Assembly: GCA_905478665.1 (NCBI GenBank)
Contig: CAJQJL010000008.1
Span: 1 to 64,000 of the forward strand
Source of the DNA: an uncultured Flavobacteriales bacterium
GTDB taxonomy: Bacteria > Bacteroidota > Bacteroidia > Flavobacteriales_D > Crocinitomicaceae
DNA length: 64,000 bases
Direction of reading: 5' to 3'
In this document: positions 1 to 10,713 of the stretch, piece by piece
Layout of the letters: each line of letters begins with the position of its first letter
Position numbering within the stretch: the first letter of the stretch is position 1
Position numbers and translations under genes: made by a program
Notes under the pieces: model-generated
Told to the model about the DNA's origin: nothing
The model's input: only the letters and a program-made list of their open reading frames with translations
Databases searched by the model: none

Positions 1-936
1 AACAAGAAGCACAAGCTATTATTAGGATTGCGGTACGACAACAATTCCATACATGGTGCGATCTTCACCCCTCGTCTAGGCTATAAGTGGACAATCAACA
101 CCAACAACATCCTGCGATTGAACACAGGAACTGGATATCGTGTGGTCAATATTTTCACAGAAGATCATGCAGCATTAACAGGAGCGCGTGAAGTATTCAT
201 TGAAGACGATATTTCGCCAGAGCAATCATACAACGGAAATCTCAATTTCACCAAATCCATTGTAACGAAAAAGAATAAATTCATCGGATTGGATTTCACG
301 GCTTTCTATACGTATTTCACAAACCGTATCATCGCAGATTACGAGTCAGACCCGAACAAAATTTACTATCAAAACCTAAGCTCTCATGCCGTTAGTCAAG
401 GAATTAGTCTTAAAATCGACTTGAATGTTGTCCGCAACTTAAAGCTACAGGTTGGAGGAACATTAATGGACATTGCGACATTTGAAGGAGGAGTGAAAAC
501 ACAACAGATTCTTACGGAGAATTTAACAGGAACTTGGAGTGCTTCTTACACGATTCCCAAACTCAAAGTCAGTATTGATTATACTGGAAATTTGTACAGT
601 CCAATGCGTCTTCCGCTGTTAAACGACCTCGACCCACGCGCACAATATTCACCATGGTGGAGCCTACAAAACATTCAAGTAACCTATAAAGGTTTTGAAT
701 CATGGGAGATTTATGGCGGCGTGAAAAATCTACTGAATTGGACACCAAACAATAACACACCCTTTATCATCGCCAATAGTGACGATCCATTTGACCAGAA
801 CGTTTCTTTCGACGTAGATGGAAATGCAATTGCAACAGCTGATAACCCCTACGGTCTGACCTTTGACCCATCTTATGTTTACGCACCAAATCAGGGAATT
901 CGTGGCTTCCTTGGAGTTCGATACACCCTAAAATGA
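1..936 (+). CDS. TonB-dependent receptor, C-terminal part (truncated by window start)
   Basis: Frame open from base 1; beta-barrel style repeats and C-terminal GVRYTLK ending typical of outer-membrane receptors. Confidence 0.8.
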   Translation, partial: NKKHKLLLGLRYDNNSIHGAIFTPRLGYKWTINTNNILRLNTGTGYRVVNIFTEDHAALTGAREVFIEDDISPEQSYNGNLNFTKSIVTKKNKFIGLDFTAFYTYFTNRIIADYESDPNKIYYQNLSSHAVSQGISLKIDLNVVRNLKLQVGGTLMDIATFEGGVKTQQILTENLTGTWSASYTIPKLKVSIDYTGNLYSPMRLPLLNDLDPRAQYSPWWSLQNIQVTYKGFESWEIYGGVKNLLNWTPNNNTPFIIANSDDPFDQNVSFDVDGNAIATADNPYGLTFDPSYVYAPNQGIRGFLGVRYTLK

Positions 937-1400
937 AAACGGTAACCACCATATTACTTTCTTGGATTGCATTCGGTGCTCTTTCACAAGAAAGAATAGA
1001 GATGAAATCAATTTCGCAATTAACTGCCGACACCTCACATTATAAAATTATTTTCATAAGTGCAGATTGGTGCAGAATATGTCCTAACGCTCAAAAGGCA
1101 GTTGAAAGCTCAGAAAAATTGGCAATCGCATTGGATGGAGCTATGCTATTCTACAAAATAGAAAACACTTACGAGCTTCCGATTGAGTATATGGATAGCA
1201 CATTTTATTATGTCCAAACTGGAATAAATGAAGGCTATCATCAATTGATAGATCACTTAATGAATAGTACTAAAGTTCAGTATCCCACATTTATCATGTT
1301 AGACAAAAACGACAAGGTCATGGACACCTTCCCAAGAATGTTAAGCGAACAAGACTGGCTTGAGGTTGCCGAAATATTTCATACCAGAATTAAAGGATAG
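933..1400 (+). CDS. Thioredoxin-like fold protein
   Basis: Signal peptide, ISADWCRICPNAQKA (WCxxC) motif; overlaps previous stop by 4 nt. Confidence 0.75.
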   Translation: MKTVTTILLSWIAFGALSQERIEMKSISQLTADTSHYKIIFISADWCRICPNAQKAVESSEKLAIALDGAMLFYKIENTYELPIEYMDSTFYYVQTGINEGYHQLIDHLMNSTKVQYPTFIMLDKNDKVMDTFPRMLSEQDWLEVAEIFHTRIKG

Positions 1401-1404
1401 ATTT

Positions 1405-2247
1405 CTAGTCAATCGCTGGAATAGTAAGCGAATCGATGACCACCGTATCCTTTGCTACAATTTTGAACCAGCGAGAATCTCCAGATTCAGAATCCAACAA
1501 TTGGTATTTATGTGAAGCCGTTATGCGGGACCAAGCATTGAAATGCCACCACTCACTCGGTATGTTGCTAAACTTTTGGGAACGCATTACCTTTCTTAAA
1601 AGCTTTCTGTTCTCGTATTGTTCTTTGGATAATTCACCCGTCTTTAAAAAGTATGCCTCCAGACTTGGGAATGCTATTCTCCGAAAATCATCATATCCAG
1701 CCCCCATGTCCAGCGGCTGTCCTTCTGCGTCAAGAATTGTCAAATCAACCGCCGCACCAAAATTATGTACACTTCCCAACGCTGGATTTGAAACAAATTT
1801 GCCCCTGTTCAATGGAGGAATTGAATCCAAGGCATCCCACATTTCTTTTTGTACCTGCACTGGACGAACTCCGTCATAGACGAGCAACCGATAACCTGAA
1901 TGCAAGGAATCTAAGAACTTTTGTGCCTTCGATAAGCGAATAGCGACATCTTCCTGTAAAAACAATTTTCTGAGCGTATCGTACAATTGATGTTTTGTGA
2001 AATTATCGTCCGTCGCATATTTCAAGTCCACGGAAATCTGATCATTCACCGTTCTAATATCGACCAAACCAATTGCTTTCATTCGAGCCGAAACAAGCGA
2101 ATCTAATGCCCGTCGCTCCAATTCCTCATGATTATCTACAACCTCTGGTTCAGGCAAATAAACTGCGTTATCAATTACAGGGTCAGATGCACATGCGAAC
2201 AGAAGAAGACAAATTGGAATTAACCATTTCATACACCAAAGAAACAA
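1405..2247 (-). CDS. D-alanyl-D-alanine dipeptidase (M15D, VanX/DdpX-like) lipoprotein
   Basis: Lipobox-like LLLFAC; VYDGVRP, SVHNFGAAVDLTI and SEWWHFNAW motifs of M15 dipeptidases. Confidence 0.85.
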   Translation of the reverse strand: MFLWCMKWLIPICLLLFACASDPVIDNAVYLPEPEVVDNHEELERRALDSLVSARMKAIGLVDIRTVNDQISVDLKYATDDNFTKHQLYDTLRKLFLQEDVAIRLSKAQKFLDSLHSGYRLLVYDGVRPVQVQKEMWDALDSIPPLNRGKFVSNPALGSVHNFGAAVDLTILDAEGQPLDMGAGYDDFRRIAFPSLEAYFLKTGELSKEQYENRKLLRKVMRSQKFSNIPSEWWHFNAWSRITASHKYQLLDSESGDSRWFKIVAKDTVVIDSLTIPAID

Positions 2248-2450
2248 AATCTTAAGGATTCACGTTTTAGACTGTTTTAGGATTCCTCCTTGTGCATTCA
2301 ATATATCTAAAAGGAGTTCTTTGAAATTACTACATTGTGCAATAAATTTGTTGAAAAACAAGGAATCATTAAATAGCTGATTTTCTCGTATTAAAATTGA
2401 CAATCGCTAAAATTTTCTGAGTAAATTCGTCCAAATTTATTTTATTAAAT

Positions 2451-3647
2451 ATGCCAACAATCTCTCGCAAGGCTGCCAAAATGCCTGAGTCACCGATTCG
2501 TAAATTGGTTCCATATGCTGAAAAAGCAAAGGCACAAGGAAAGACCGTTTATCACTTGAATATTGGTCAGCCAGACATTGAAACTCCTGCTGTTGCGTTG
2601 GAAGCAATAAAAAATATGGATCGAACGGTAATTGAATACAGTCATTCAGCTGGTTTTCAATCGTACCGCGATCGTCTTTCTGTCTACTACAAAGATGCTG
2701 GCATCAATGTGAATCCAGAAGACATCTTAGTAACCACAGGAGGTTCAGAAGCGTTGACATTTGGTTTTATGACTACGTGTGACCCAAATGATGAAGTAAT
2801 TATTCCAGAGCCGTTCTATGCAAACTACAACGGTTTTGCTGTTGCGGCAGGATTGAATGTTGTCCCAGTCACAGCCCACATTGAAGACGGGTTTGCCTTA
2901 CCTCCTATTGAAGAAATTGAGAAGAAGATTACGCCCAAAACAAAGGCAATTGTGATCTGTAACCCAGGAAACCCAACAGGATATTTGTATTCAAAGGAAG
3001 AACTGGAAAAACTAAGAGATATCGTTCTGAAGCACAACTTGTTTTTGTTTGCAGACGAAGTATATAGAGAGTTTTGCTACGATGGTGCCGAGCCATTTTC
3101 TGTAATGAATTTGGAAGGAATTGAGCAAAATGTGATCATGATTGATTCCGTTTCAAAGCGTTACTCCATGTGCGGTGCTCGAATTGGAGCAATTATTTCT
3201 AAGAACAAGGATGTAATGGCTTCTGCATTAAAATTTGGACAAGCACGCCTTTCTCCTCCAACCATTGACCAGATCGCTGCAGAGGCAGCTCTAGACACTC
3301 CACAATCGTATTTTGATGATGTAGTGACAGAATATGTGATCCGTAGAAATATTATGGTTGAGGGATTGAACAATATCCCAGGTGTATTCTGTCCAAAGCC
3401 TAGTGGTGCATTTTACTGCGTTGCCAAATTCCCTGTGGATAACGCTGAGAAATTTTGTCAATGGCTCTTGGAAGACTTTGATTATGAAGGTGCAACTGTA
3501 ATGATGGCTCCAGCGAGTGGATTCTACTCGTCTGAGGGGCAAGGAACCCAAGAAGCTCGAATTGCTTATGTACTGAACCAAAACGCGTTGAAAAGCGCTG
3601 TAAAGTGTCTAGAGGAAGCTTTAAAAGTCTACCCAGGAAGAATCTGA
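2451..3647 (+). CDS. Pyridoxal-phosphate aminotransferase class I/II (aspartate aminotransferase-like)
   Basis: NPGNPTGYLYSKEEL, SVSKRYSMCGARIG (PLP lysine) motifs. Confidence 0.9.
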   Translation: MPTISRKAAKMPESPIRKLVPYAEKAKAQGKTVYHLNIGQPDIETPAVALEAIKNMDRTVIEYSHSAGFQSYRDRLSVYYKDAGINVNPEDILVTTGGSEALTFGFMTTCDPNDEVIIPEPFYANYNGFAVAAGLNVVPVTAHIEDGFALPPIEEIEKKITPKTKAIVICNPGNPTGYLYSKEELEKLRDIVLKHNLFLFADEVYREFCYDGAEPFSVMNLEGIEQNVIMIDSVSKRYSMCGARIGAIISKNKDVMASALKFGQARLSPPTIDQIAAEAALDTPQSYFDDVVTEYVIRRNIMVEGLNNIPGVFCPKPSGAFYCVAKFPVDNAEKFCQWLLEDFDYEGATVMMAPASGFYSSEGQGTQEARIAYVLNQNALKSAVKCLEEALKVYPGRI

Positions 3648-3680
3648 ATTCAAGACTCTCATAAAAAAATATGAACCAAA

Positions 3681-3710
3681 AAAAGCCCTGATCCGAAGAT
3701 CAGGGCTTTT
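3681..3710. terminator. Rho-independent terminator, likely bidirectional
   Basis: AAAAGCCCTGATC-CGAA-GATCAGGGCTTTT between convergent genes. Confidence 0.9.
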
Positions 3711-3729
3711 CTTTATATCAATGGATTGA

Positions 3730-4566
3730 TTACTTAGTAACCATCATTTTCTTAGTTACAGATCCTTCTGCGAATGTTACATTAATCATGTAAACACCAG
3801 ATGAAAGACTGTTCATATCAACAATGTAAGAACCGTTATTAACCGCACCAGTAGAAACAGTTTGTCCACTTGTAGCGATAACAGTAACCATTCCGTTTGT
3901 CAAGTCACCATTAACTTTTACCAATACAGAGTTGTTTGGTTGGTTCACGAAGTGTACCAATTCTTCAACAGCAGCATCGTCAAGTCCAGCAGCTCCCATA
4001 TCACCAGCAGCGATACCAGTACCAGCAGTTGACTCATAAGCGTAATCTTTCATTGTCCAAATATCACCAATTGCGTCAACATCTAAACGTGCCCAACCGT
4101 AGTAAGTTGATCCACCGAAGTTGAATTGCAATGCCAAATACTTGTCAGTAACACCGTTCCAGTTCTCACTGTATGGGTTTGCACTGTCAACATTGTAAGC
4201 CATTGTGTTAGATGCAGCGATCCAGTTCAATGTATTATCAATCATGTCAGTTGCATTCAATGCCAATGCATAGTTGTATCCAGATGGAGTCTCACCAGCA
4301 ATTGCATTACCTGCAGTTCCGTAAGGTGCTACCCATGTAGTTCTAACTCTGTTTGCTCCACCGAAAATTGAATCAGCAGAATAGATTGCAAAGTCAAAAG
4401 TTGCATCGTTGTTCAAATCTAATCCAACAGCGATTTCATCACCAGCGTGTGTAAAATCAGGATCAACATCCGTGTAAACAACTTGTGCAGTTGCTCCAGA
4501 AGCAGTTACCAACGCAGCAGCGGCAGCAGAATACTTCATCATTTTGTTTTGTAATTCTTTATTCAT
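3730..4566 (-). CDS. Secreted protein with T9SS type A C-terminal sorting domain
   Basis: N-terminal signal; C-terminal LVKVNGDLTNGMVTVIATSGQ...LSSGVYMINVTFAEGSVTKKMMVTK. Confidence 0.8.
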   Translation of the reverse strand: MNKELQNKMMKYSAAAAALVTASGATAQVVYTDVDPDFTHAGDEIAVGLDLNNDATFDFAIYSADSIFGGANRVRTTWVAPYGTAGNAIAGETPSGYNYALALNATDMIDNTLNWIAASNTMAYNVDSANPYSENWNGVTDKYLALQFNFGGSTYYGWARLDVDAIGDIWTMKDYAYESTAGTGIAAGDMGAAGLDDAAVEELVHFVNQPNNSVLVKVNGDLTNGMVTVIATSGQTVSTGAVNNGSYIVDMNSLSSGVYMINVTFAEGSVTKKMMVTK

Positions 4567-4626
4567 AAAATTATAATTAAGTAGATTTCAGCGTAAAATT
4601 AGTGTTTTTTTAACGAATACTCAAAT

Positions 4627-7068
4627 CTATGATAGGTAGTGTGTAATCAGTTCATTATCAACTTCATCGGGTAAATTTATATAGAAAAGATCCAAATTCG
4701 GCTGTTGAGACAACCATGTCCTTGCACGCCGCTCCTGCTCTCGTACCCCATCCATCAGATCGGGATTAAAGGTTTCCTTCCCTGGCCATTCCTTTTCCAC
4801 AAGGTGTCTCATAACGTCTTCTGAGTCATCATTTACAAACATTATACGGTACGAAAATTTAGGCGGTAAACTACCCAAAACCCGCAATGGAATGTAATTA
4901 ATTTTTTGTCCGAGATCTGCAAACCAATTGGGATTAAGAACATCTACAGTATCACCTAGAAGGTCGTTTATGTCTCCACCGATTTCAATTCCTTTGTCCT
5001 TAATTTTTTGCAAAGTCTCTTCAAGTTTTTCTCCAGGCAAACCAGTAACGACAATCTTTTCTCCTAAATCGTAGTGATCGACAATCTTTCTGTAACGATC
5101 ACTCTTCTCCTCATCACCAACGATTTCATATAAATCGAGTAACCATCTGTACGTTTTTGGCATTTGTGGAGCAATTGCTGCTACTACCTCAAATGATTCG
5201 ATTGCTGCCTCGTAATTTTTCATCAAGGCGAATGTTTCTCCCAAATGGAAATGTGCAAAAGGATAATAATAGACGCTCTCTACAGCATCAAGGAAATAAC
5301 CGAGCGCATCTTCATACCTCTCTGTTCTCAACGCCGCAACTCCCAAACCATGCAAACCGTAGGAATTTCCTGGATCCAAATCTACCACGCGTTGGAAGAT
5401 CTTAACTGCATCATCATATTCACAGACAGTGTTCAACAACCGGCCAAAGTCGAGCAGTACATCAATAGCGTCAGGGAAATGTTGAATTGCATCTTTGAGC
5501 AAGCGCATTGTTTTATCTGGCTCATTCAAACCTAATTGCACTTTCGCCTCCAACACATTCACGTAATTCTCCTCCATAAGGTTTCCCTTGCGGATGAAGC
5601 GAATATATTCATTTGCCAGTGCAAAACGATTGGTTTTCACTGCGCATCCTACGATTTCCAATAAAATTCGAAAATCAGGTTTATCTCTATTTTCTATCTC
5701 TAACAAGATCTCAAGCGCTTCCTCGTGATACCCTCCATTCACGTAAGATTTCGCTAGATAGAAATTGTTCTCATTAATCACGTTCTTTAGGTAATTGGCT
5801 GCGTCCTTCTCTGGATCACCGTCTACCTTCATATCATTAATGTATCCAAGGTCAACCAATTGCTGAAGCGCAGCTGCATTTGTTCCGTCATCAGGTACTG
5901 ATTTCACAACCAATTCGCCTCCGAACTTATCAACCTTCTCCCAACTATCTATGTATTGAACCTCTTTTGGGTTTTCATAAATTTCCATCAATGGCTTTCC
6001 GTGCATGTCACGACCTACTGGCATATCAAACAAAGTCAACAATGTTGGTGTAATATCCAGAATACTCGCTCCGAAAATATGCTCACCTTTCTTAATTCCA
6101 GGTCCCATAGCCACAAAGACTCCAAACGGTGCATGTTCAACCGCTGGACCAGAAGGAACCTCTGGTACGTGCGTAGGTCGAAGATGGTCCGAGTGAAAAC
6201 CATGGTCCGAAGCAATTACAACAGTCGTGTCGTCATCAATCATACCTAGCAAACGCTCTAACATCATATCATGGAAAACGTATGCACCAAGAACCACATC
6301 TTTAAAAAGGTCAAAGGCTTCGTCATCCATCCCCTCCATTTGTGGTGGATGAAATTTCATAAATGCATGGCAGAAATGGTCAATTGCATCGTGATAAACT
6401 GCAGTAAAATCCCATTCTTCTGTTTCCATCAATTCTGTAGTAGCAGCATGTATACTCGATGCATGCGCTAAAAAACGCTGAATAACTGTGAGACGTTTAT
6501 CTCCTTTCTTGTCCAGTTTAACTGCCTGAGGCACAAAAGGCATCACAAGGTTTCCAGTTATTTCATTCGGATGAACACGCAATTCTTTCAATCGTTCTAT
6601 GAGTCGCTCAGGGTAAATCGTCCCTTCTGGAATATCCCAATCATCAATATCGACTGTTTCTTTCCCTTTCTTCTCTTGCTGAAAAAGATTCGAGACCATA
6701 CACCCGTTAATATTCTCGACAGGATTACTTGGCCACCATCCTACTACATTTGACTTATGGCCTTCCATCGTCAGCATGTTCCAAATCGCTTTTACCTTTC
6801 GTGAATGTGAAGACACTGGGCGAACTCCTCCGCTCCCATCGTGTTCAACAAATCCAAGAACACCGTGTTCAAACGGTCGAACCCCAGTCGCCATGGAAGT
6901 CCAAAGCATTGGAGATAAAGGTGGATCAAGTGTTGCTAACTGACCACGAACGCCATTATCAACAACCTTTTTCATGGCAGGCATCAAACCACTCGCCATG
7001 AGCTTGTCCATAATTTTCCAATCGGCGGCATCCCAACCAATGAAGAGTACTTTATTTTTTTTCGCCAT
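4627..7068 (-). CDS. Alkaline phosphatase-superfamily phosphodiesterase/nucleotide pyrophosphatase with TPR region
   Basis: LFIGWDAADWKIMDKL.. N-terminal metal motif, DHFCHAFMKFHP, IASDHGFHSDH; TPR-like repeats in the second half. Confidence 0.85.
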   Translation of the reverse strand: MAKKNKVLFIGWDAADWKIMDKLMASGLMPAMKKVVDNGVRGQLATLDPPLSPMLWTSMATGVRPFEHGVLGFVEHDGSGGVRPVSSHSRKVKAIWNMLTMEGHKSNVVGWWPSNPVENINGCMVSNLFQQEKKGKETVDIDDWDIPEGTIYPERLIERLKELRVHPNEITGNLVMPFVPQAVKLDKKGDKRLTVIQRFLAHASSIHAATTELMETEEWDFTAVYHDAIDHFCHAFMKFHPPQMEGMDDEAFDLFKDVVLGAYVFHDMMLERLLGMIDDDTTVVIASDHGFHSDHLRPTHVPEVPSGPAVEHAPFGVFVAMGPGIKKGEHIFGASILDITPTLLTLFDMPVGRDMHGKPLMEIYENPKEVQYIDSWEKVDKFGGELVVKSVPDDGTNAAALQQLVDLGYINDMKVDGDPEKDAANYLKNVINENNFYLAKSYVNGGYHEEALEILLEIENRDKPDFRILLEIVGCAVKTNRFALANEYIRFIRKGNLMEENYVNVLEAKVQLGLNEPDKTMRLLKDAIQHFPDAIDVLLDFGRLLNTVCEYDDAVKIFQRVVDLDPGNSYGLHGLGVAALRTERYEDALGYFLDAVESVYYYPFAHFHLGETFALMKNYEAAIESFEVVAAIAPQMPKTYRWLLDLYEIVGDEEKSDRYRKIVDHYDLGEKIVVTGLPGEKLEETLQKIKDKGIEIGGDINDLLGDTVDVLNPNWFADLGQKINYIPLRVLGSLPPKFSYRIMFVNDDSEDVMRHLVEKEWPGKETFNPDLMDGVREQERRARTWLSQQPNLDLFYINLPDEVDNELITHYLS

Positions 7069-7219
7069 CCTTATTCTCTTTCTCCCATTCTTTTTTTGCC
7101 TTCTTCCAAGCCCTAACGCCTATATTCCCCAGCGCTAAAATCCCCAAGGAACCTCCAGGAGGCACCTCGAAAGGTTTCCCGTCTAGTGTAATCGTATGCT
7201 TCTTATTGGATTCCTTCAT
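7052..7219 (-). CDS. Small conserved-looking protein (MKESNKKHTITLDGKPFEV...), 55 aa
   Basis: Sits between and overlaps the sulfotransferase (by 17 nt) and AlkP (by 17 nt) genes; start chosen at internal ATG. Confidence 0.55.
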   Translation of the reverse strand: MKESNKKHTITLDGKPFEVPPGGSLGILALGNIGVRAWKKAKKEWEKENKDGEKK

Positions 7220-7769
7220 TGCTCTTGTTTCGATATAATTCGGGTTTAACAACCTGCACCAAATCTTCTAGCTTATCATTTAAACTTAAAAACTCAGTAA
7301 TTTTCTTGATTTCATTTTCTGGATCATCCACAAGCGAACTGTATTGCACTTCGAGAAATGGGATCTTTTGTTCTTCTAGAAATTTATAGGTTTTCTTCAG
7401 GTGAAAACCATAGATTGTTCGGTACTTTTCTCGCTCGGACACTTGATCTTTCTCCAGCATTTTTTCCTGCGACATCAATATTTCATCAATATTCCGTCGC
7501 ATGACAATTACACGATAATTCAGGTCTTTCTTGCAAAACGTAATAATTGGAGCAACTATCTTAACAGCCTTACCGACCGCATCGTCCAAAAAGGAATTAT
7601 CCTGAGCAATCCCCATCACTGCTTCTAACTCGTAGTATCCTTGTGGATTATTGATGTCCCTTTCTCTTTTTCCGTCTGAATACACCTCGATTGAAGAGGC
7701 ATCAATTATTTGCATCATTAAAGAGGTTCCTGACCTCGGTAATCCAGTTACAACCGTAATTTCTGACAT
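7203..7769 (-). CDS. Sulfotransferase-family protein
   Basis: ITVVTGLPRSGTSLMMQII P-loop-like PAPS motif; RVIVMRRNIDEILMSQ. Confidence 0.8.
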   Translation of the reverse strand: MSEITVVTGLPRSGTSLMMQIIDASSIEVYSDGKRERDINNPQGYYELEAVMGIAQDNSFLDDAVGKAVKIVAPIITFCKKDLNYRVIVMRRNIDEILMSQEKMLEKDQVSEREKYRTIYGFHLKKTYKFLEEQKIPFLEVQYSSLVDDPENEIKKITEFLSLNDKLEDLVQVVKPELYRNKSNEGIQ

Positions 7770-7805
7770 GATATCATTTAGAAAATGAACTGCAAAATTA
7801 CGATT

Positions 7806-8453
7806 TTAAATGGACCCTAAAACAATTCTGTTTCTGTACAATTGGATTCTACCTTTTTGCTCAAGTTGCTTCAATAAGCGTGAGATAACTACACGTGAAG
7901 AATGCAAATCTTCTGCTATTTGCTGATGTGTATGATGAATTTCCAACGACCCTGTTAATTTAGCTTGATCTGTTAAATATTTTTCAAGGCGCTCGTCTAA
8001 ACGCATAAAGGCTATTGCGTCCACCGTTTCCATTAATTCAAGCATGCGACTATGGTAACTTTCCAAAATATAGCGTCTCCAAGAAGGATACTTATTCATC
8101 CAGTTTTCCATGTACATCACCGGGATCAAAAGAACTTCTGAATCTTCCAGTGCTGTCGCTCTCACTTCACTTACACTTCCTGTCACACTGCATTGCAACG
8201 TCATTGTACATGTATCACCCGACTCAATGTAATAAAGCAAGAGTTCGGAGTCATCTTTATCACGTGATATTTTCACAGATCCGTCAATAACAAAGGGAAT
8301 ATGGAGAATTTCGTCACCATTATCAACGAGAATACTATCTGCTGGAATCTTCTTGATTTTACCAACCTGATAAATCTCCTGCATTAATTCTTCCTCAAAT
8401 AAAAATCCGATTTGCTCCTTAATCTGTTCCTTTTGACTTGTAGACTCGATCAT
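7806..8453 (-). CDS. Crp/Fnr family transcriptional regulator
   Basis: cNMP-like domain and C-terminal HTH HHTHQQIAEDLHSSRVVISRLLKQLEQKG. Confidence 0.9.
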   Translation of the reverse strand: MIESTSQKEQIKEQIGFLFEEELMQEIYQVGKIKKIPADSILVDNGDEILHIPFVIDGSVKISRDKDDSELLLYYIESGDTCTMTLQCSVTGSVSEVRATALEDSEVLLIPVMYMENWMNKYPSWRRYILESYHSRMLELMETVDAIAFMRLDERLEKYLTDQAKLTGSLEIHHTHQQIAEDLHSSRVVISRLLKQLEQKGRIQLYRNRIVLGSI

Positions 8454-8811
8454 ATTTTATAAAAAAGTTGGCCCAAATTATTTTGGACAGCGCATAAAGA
8501 TAAGGAGTTAACAAAAGTGACGCGCCAATTATGATGGAAATTTGTGCTCCTGTGCTCTCAATTGGAAAAATCAAGTTCATTAATCCCCACAGTCCTACAA
8601 AGAGCCCAACTCCAAGTGCATATGAAACATACATTGCTCCATAATAAAACCCAGGTTCCTTAGAATATTTCAATCCACAGTTCGAACAATTCTTATGAAT
8701 GTTACCTGCCTTTCTAAGATCATAGGGGTGCGACTCAAAAAAATCACCTTCATGACATCGTGGACATTTCATTTTAAAAATACTGTACAATCTTGACCCT
8801 TTACCAAACAT
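8419..8811 (-). CDS. DUF983 family membrane protein
   Basis: KCPRCHEGDFFESHP...CSNCGLKYSKEPGFYYGAMYVSYALG pattern. Confidence 0.85.
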   Translation of the reverse strand: MFGKGSRLYSIFKMKCPRCHEGDFFESHPYDLRKAGNIHKNCSNCGLKYSKEPGFYYGAMYVSYALGVGLFVGLWGLMNLIFPIESTGAQISIIIGASLLLTPYLYALSKIIWANFFIKYDRVYKSKGTD

Positions 8812-8856
8812 GCATCTGAATTTAGCACGAATATAGAATTGATAAGGCTAATTAAA

Positions 8857-8872
8857 AGTGACAAAAGTCACA
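8857..8872. promoter_or_regulatory. Candidate Crp/Fnr-type operator AGTGACAAAAGTCACA
   Basis: 14-bp perfect dyad GTGAC-N4-GTCAC in the divergent intergenic region DUF983/paaA. Confidence 0.5.
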
Positions 8873-9007
8873 ATTCTTAATTCGAATGATTTTTTCGAAG
8901 AAAAAAATTGACAACCTGATAAATATCACTTTTTCAACTGTAGATAGTCATTTCGATTTTTTAATTGATGTCTTTTCTTTGTTTCACATATTCAGAGAAC
9001 AACACCT

Positions 9008-9964
9008 ATGAAGGAAACACTGGAAAACACAGCAGAATTATTGAAGGAATTTGAGGCGAAAATTGACGCGGAAATCAAAATTGAACCACGTGATTGGATG
9101 CCAGAAGACTACCGGAAACACTTGATTAGACAAATTTCTCAACACGCGCATTCAGAAGTAATCGGAATGCAACCAGAAGGAAATTGGATTTCACGAGCTC
9201 CATCATTGCGAGCAAAAAAAATATTGCTTGCAAAAATACAAGATGAAGGTGGGCATGGACTTTACTTATATAGCGCCGCAGAAACGCTTGGAGTAAGCCG
9301 TGATCAATACATTCAATGGCTCCATGAAGGAAAAGCTAAGTACGCCAGCGTATTTAATTATCCTGCTCTAAATTGGGCTGACATAGGGGCTATCGGTTGG
9401 CTTGTTGACGGAGCAGCCATCACAAACCAGGTTTCATTACAGCGGACGTCTTATGGCCCGTATTCACGTGCAATGGTTCGTATCTGTAAAGAGGAATCTT
9501 TTCACCAACGACAGGGGTATGAAATCATGTGGAAAATGATGCAAGGAACAGAAGACCAACAACGCATGGCGCAAGATGCTATCGATCGCTGGTGGTGGCC
9601 TGCCTTGATGATGTTTGGACCACACGACTCAGATTCACCAAGAACGAGTAATGCTGTAAAATGGAAAATCAAACGAGAAACGAACGATCGTTTGCGTGAG
9701 AAGTTTATTAATAAAACGATTCCTCAAGCAGAGCTAATTGGCTTAAAAGTTCCTGATTCAGCGATTAAAATTATTGGTCAGGATGCGATGGGCGAAAACA
9801 TGTATGAACACAGCGACATCAACTGGGACGAATTTTGGTCGGTTGTAAACGGAAATGGTCCATGCAATGAACAACGCTTGAATCATCACATCCGTGCGCA
9901 CGAAGAAGGTGCATGGGTTCGAGAATGCGCATTAACATATTACGAAAAATCTAAGGAAAAATGA
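9008..9964 (+). CDS. paaA: 1,2-phenylacetyl-CoA epoxidase subunit A
   Basis: Strong similarity by recall: [51 protein letters not shown] diiron motifs. Confidence 0.95.
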   Translation: MKETLENTAELLKEFEAKIDAEIKIEPRDWMPEDYRKHLIRQISQHAHSEVIGMQPEGNWISRAPSLRAKKILLAKIQDEGGHGLYLYSAAETLGVSRDQYIQWLHEGKAKYASVFNYPALNWADIGAIGWLVDGAAITNQVSLQRTSYGPYSRAMVRICKEESFHQRQGYEIMWKMMQGTEDQQRMAQDAIDRWWWPALMMFGPHDSDSPRTSNAVKWKIKRETNDRLREKFINKTIPQAELIGLKVPDSAIKIIGQDAMGENMYEHSDINWDEFWSVVNGNGPCNEQRLNHHIRAHEEGAWVRECALTYYEKSKEK

Positions 9965-10404
9965 ATAAAGAACATATAAAAGAAATGCTATTCACGATGC
10001 AAGAAAACATCATTCGTGAATTTAAAGAGAAGGTTGAAGTGACACATGGAGTTGTGGACATTGACGAAGATGACACACACGATCCTGACGATTACTCACA
10101 TCAATACGAATCAGCAGAGCTAGAACAGTTGATGAAAGTTCAATTAAACAAGTCTAAGAGATGCTTAGACCTTCTAAAGTCGATTGATTTCTCCCCAAAA
10201 ACAAGCGTTGAATCTGGTGCATACGTGGAGACAAACAAATTCAACTTTTTTATTGGATTTGCAACGGTACCTTTTGATGTAGACGGTAAACACATCGTTG
10301 GAATATCAATGGATTCACCAATTTGTCCAATAATGCTTGGAAAGAAGGAAGGCGATAAATTCTCCTTTAGCGGAGTGGATTATGTAATCGAAAAAATTAA
10401 CTAA
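9961..10404 (+). CDS. Gre-factor-like C-terminal-domain protein
   Basis: C-terminal [33 protein letters not shown] resembles GreA/B C-terminal fold; similar to ORF at 28330-28779. Confidence 0.5.
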   Translation: MNKEHIKEMLFTMQENIIREFKEKVEVTHGVVDIDEDDTHDPDDYSHQYESAELEQLMKVQLNKSKRCLDLLKSIDFSPKTSVESGAYVETNKFNFFIGFATVPFDVDGKHIVGISMDSPICPIMLGKKEGDKFSFSGVDYVIEKIN

Positions 10405-10419
10405 TTAAAAACGACTATT

Positions 10420-10710
10420 ATGGGAACTGAAAATCAAGGGCCAGTTTGGGAGGTTTTTATCCAAACCAAGCCAGGTCAACCATACAAGCACGCAGGTAGT
10501 GTTCATGCATATGACAAGGAATTGGCTATCGAAAACGCACGTGATGTTTACACACGCAGAAATGAAGGAACAAGCTTATGGGTTGTTCCTAGTGATCAAA
10601 TAGTGGCGGTCTCAGCATCTGAAACGAGTTCTTTCTTTGAACCTGCAGATGATAAAATATACAGACACCCTACATTTTACAATTTGCCTGATGGTGTAAA
10701 ACAAATGTAA
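10420..10710 (+). CDS. paaB: 1,2-phenylacetyl-CoA epoxidase subunit B
   Basis: VWEVFIQTKPGQPYKHAGSVHAYDKELAIENARDVYTRRNEGTSLWVV. Confidence 0.95.
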   Translation: MGTENQGPVWEVFIQTKPGQPYKHAGSVHAYDKELAIENARDVYTRRNEGTSLWVVPSDQIVAVSASETSSFFEPADDKIYRHPTFYNLPDGVKQM

Positions 10711-10713
10711 ACT

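Noticed and set aside
1436-1943. Plus-strand ORFs (147 and 96 aa) over the dipeptidase gene
   Set aside because: Antisense to a clear M15 peptidase with all active-site motifs; no recognisable domain.
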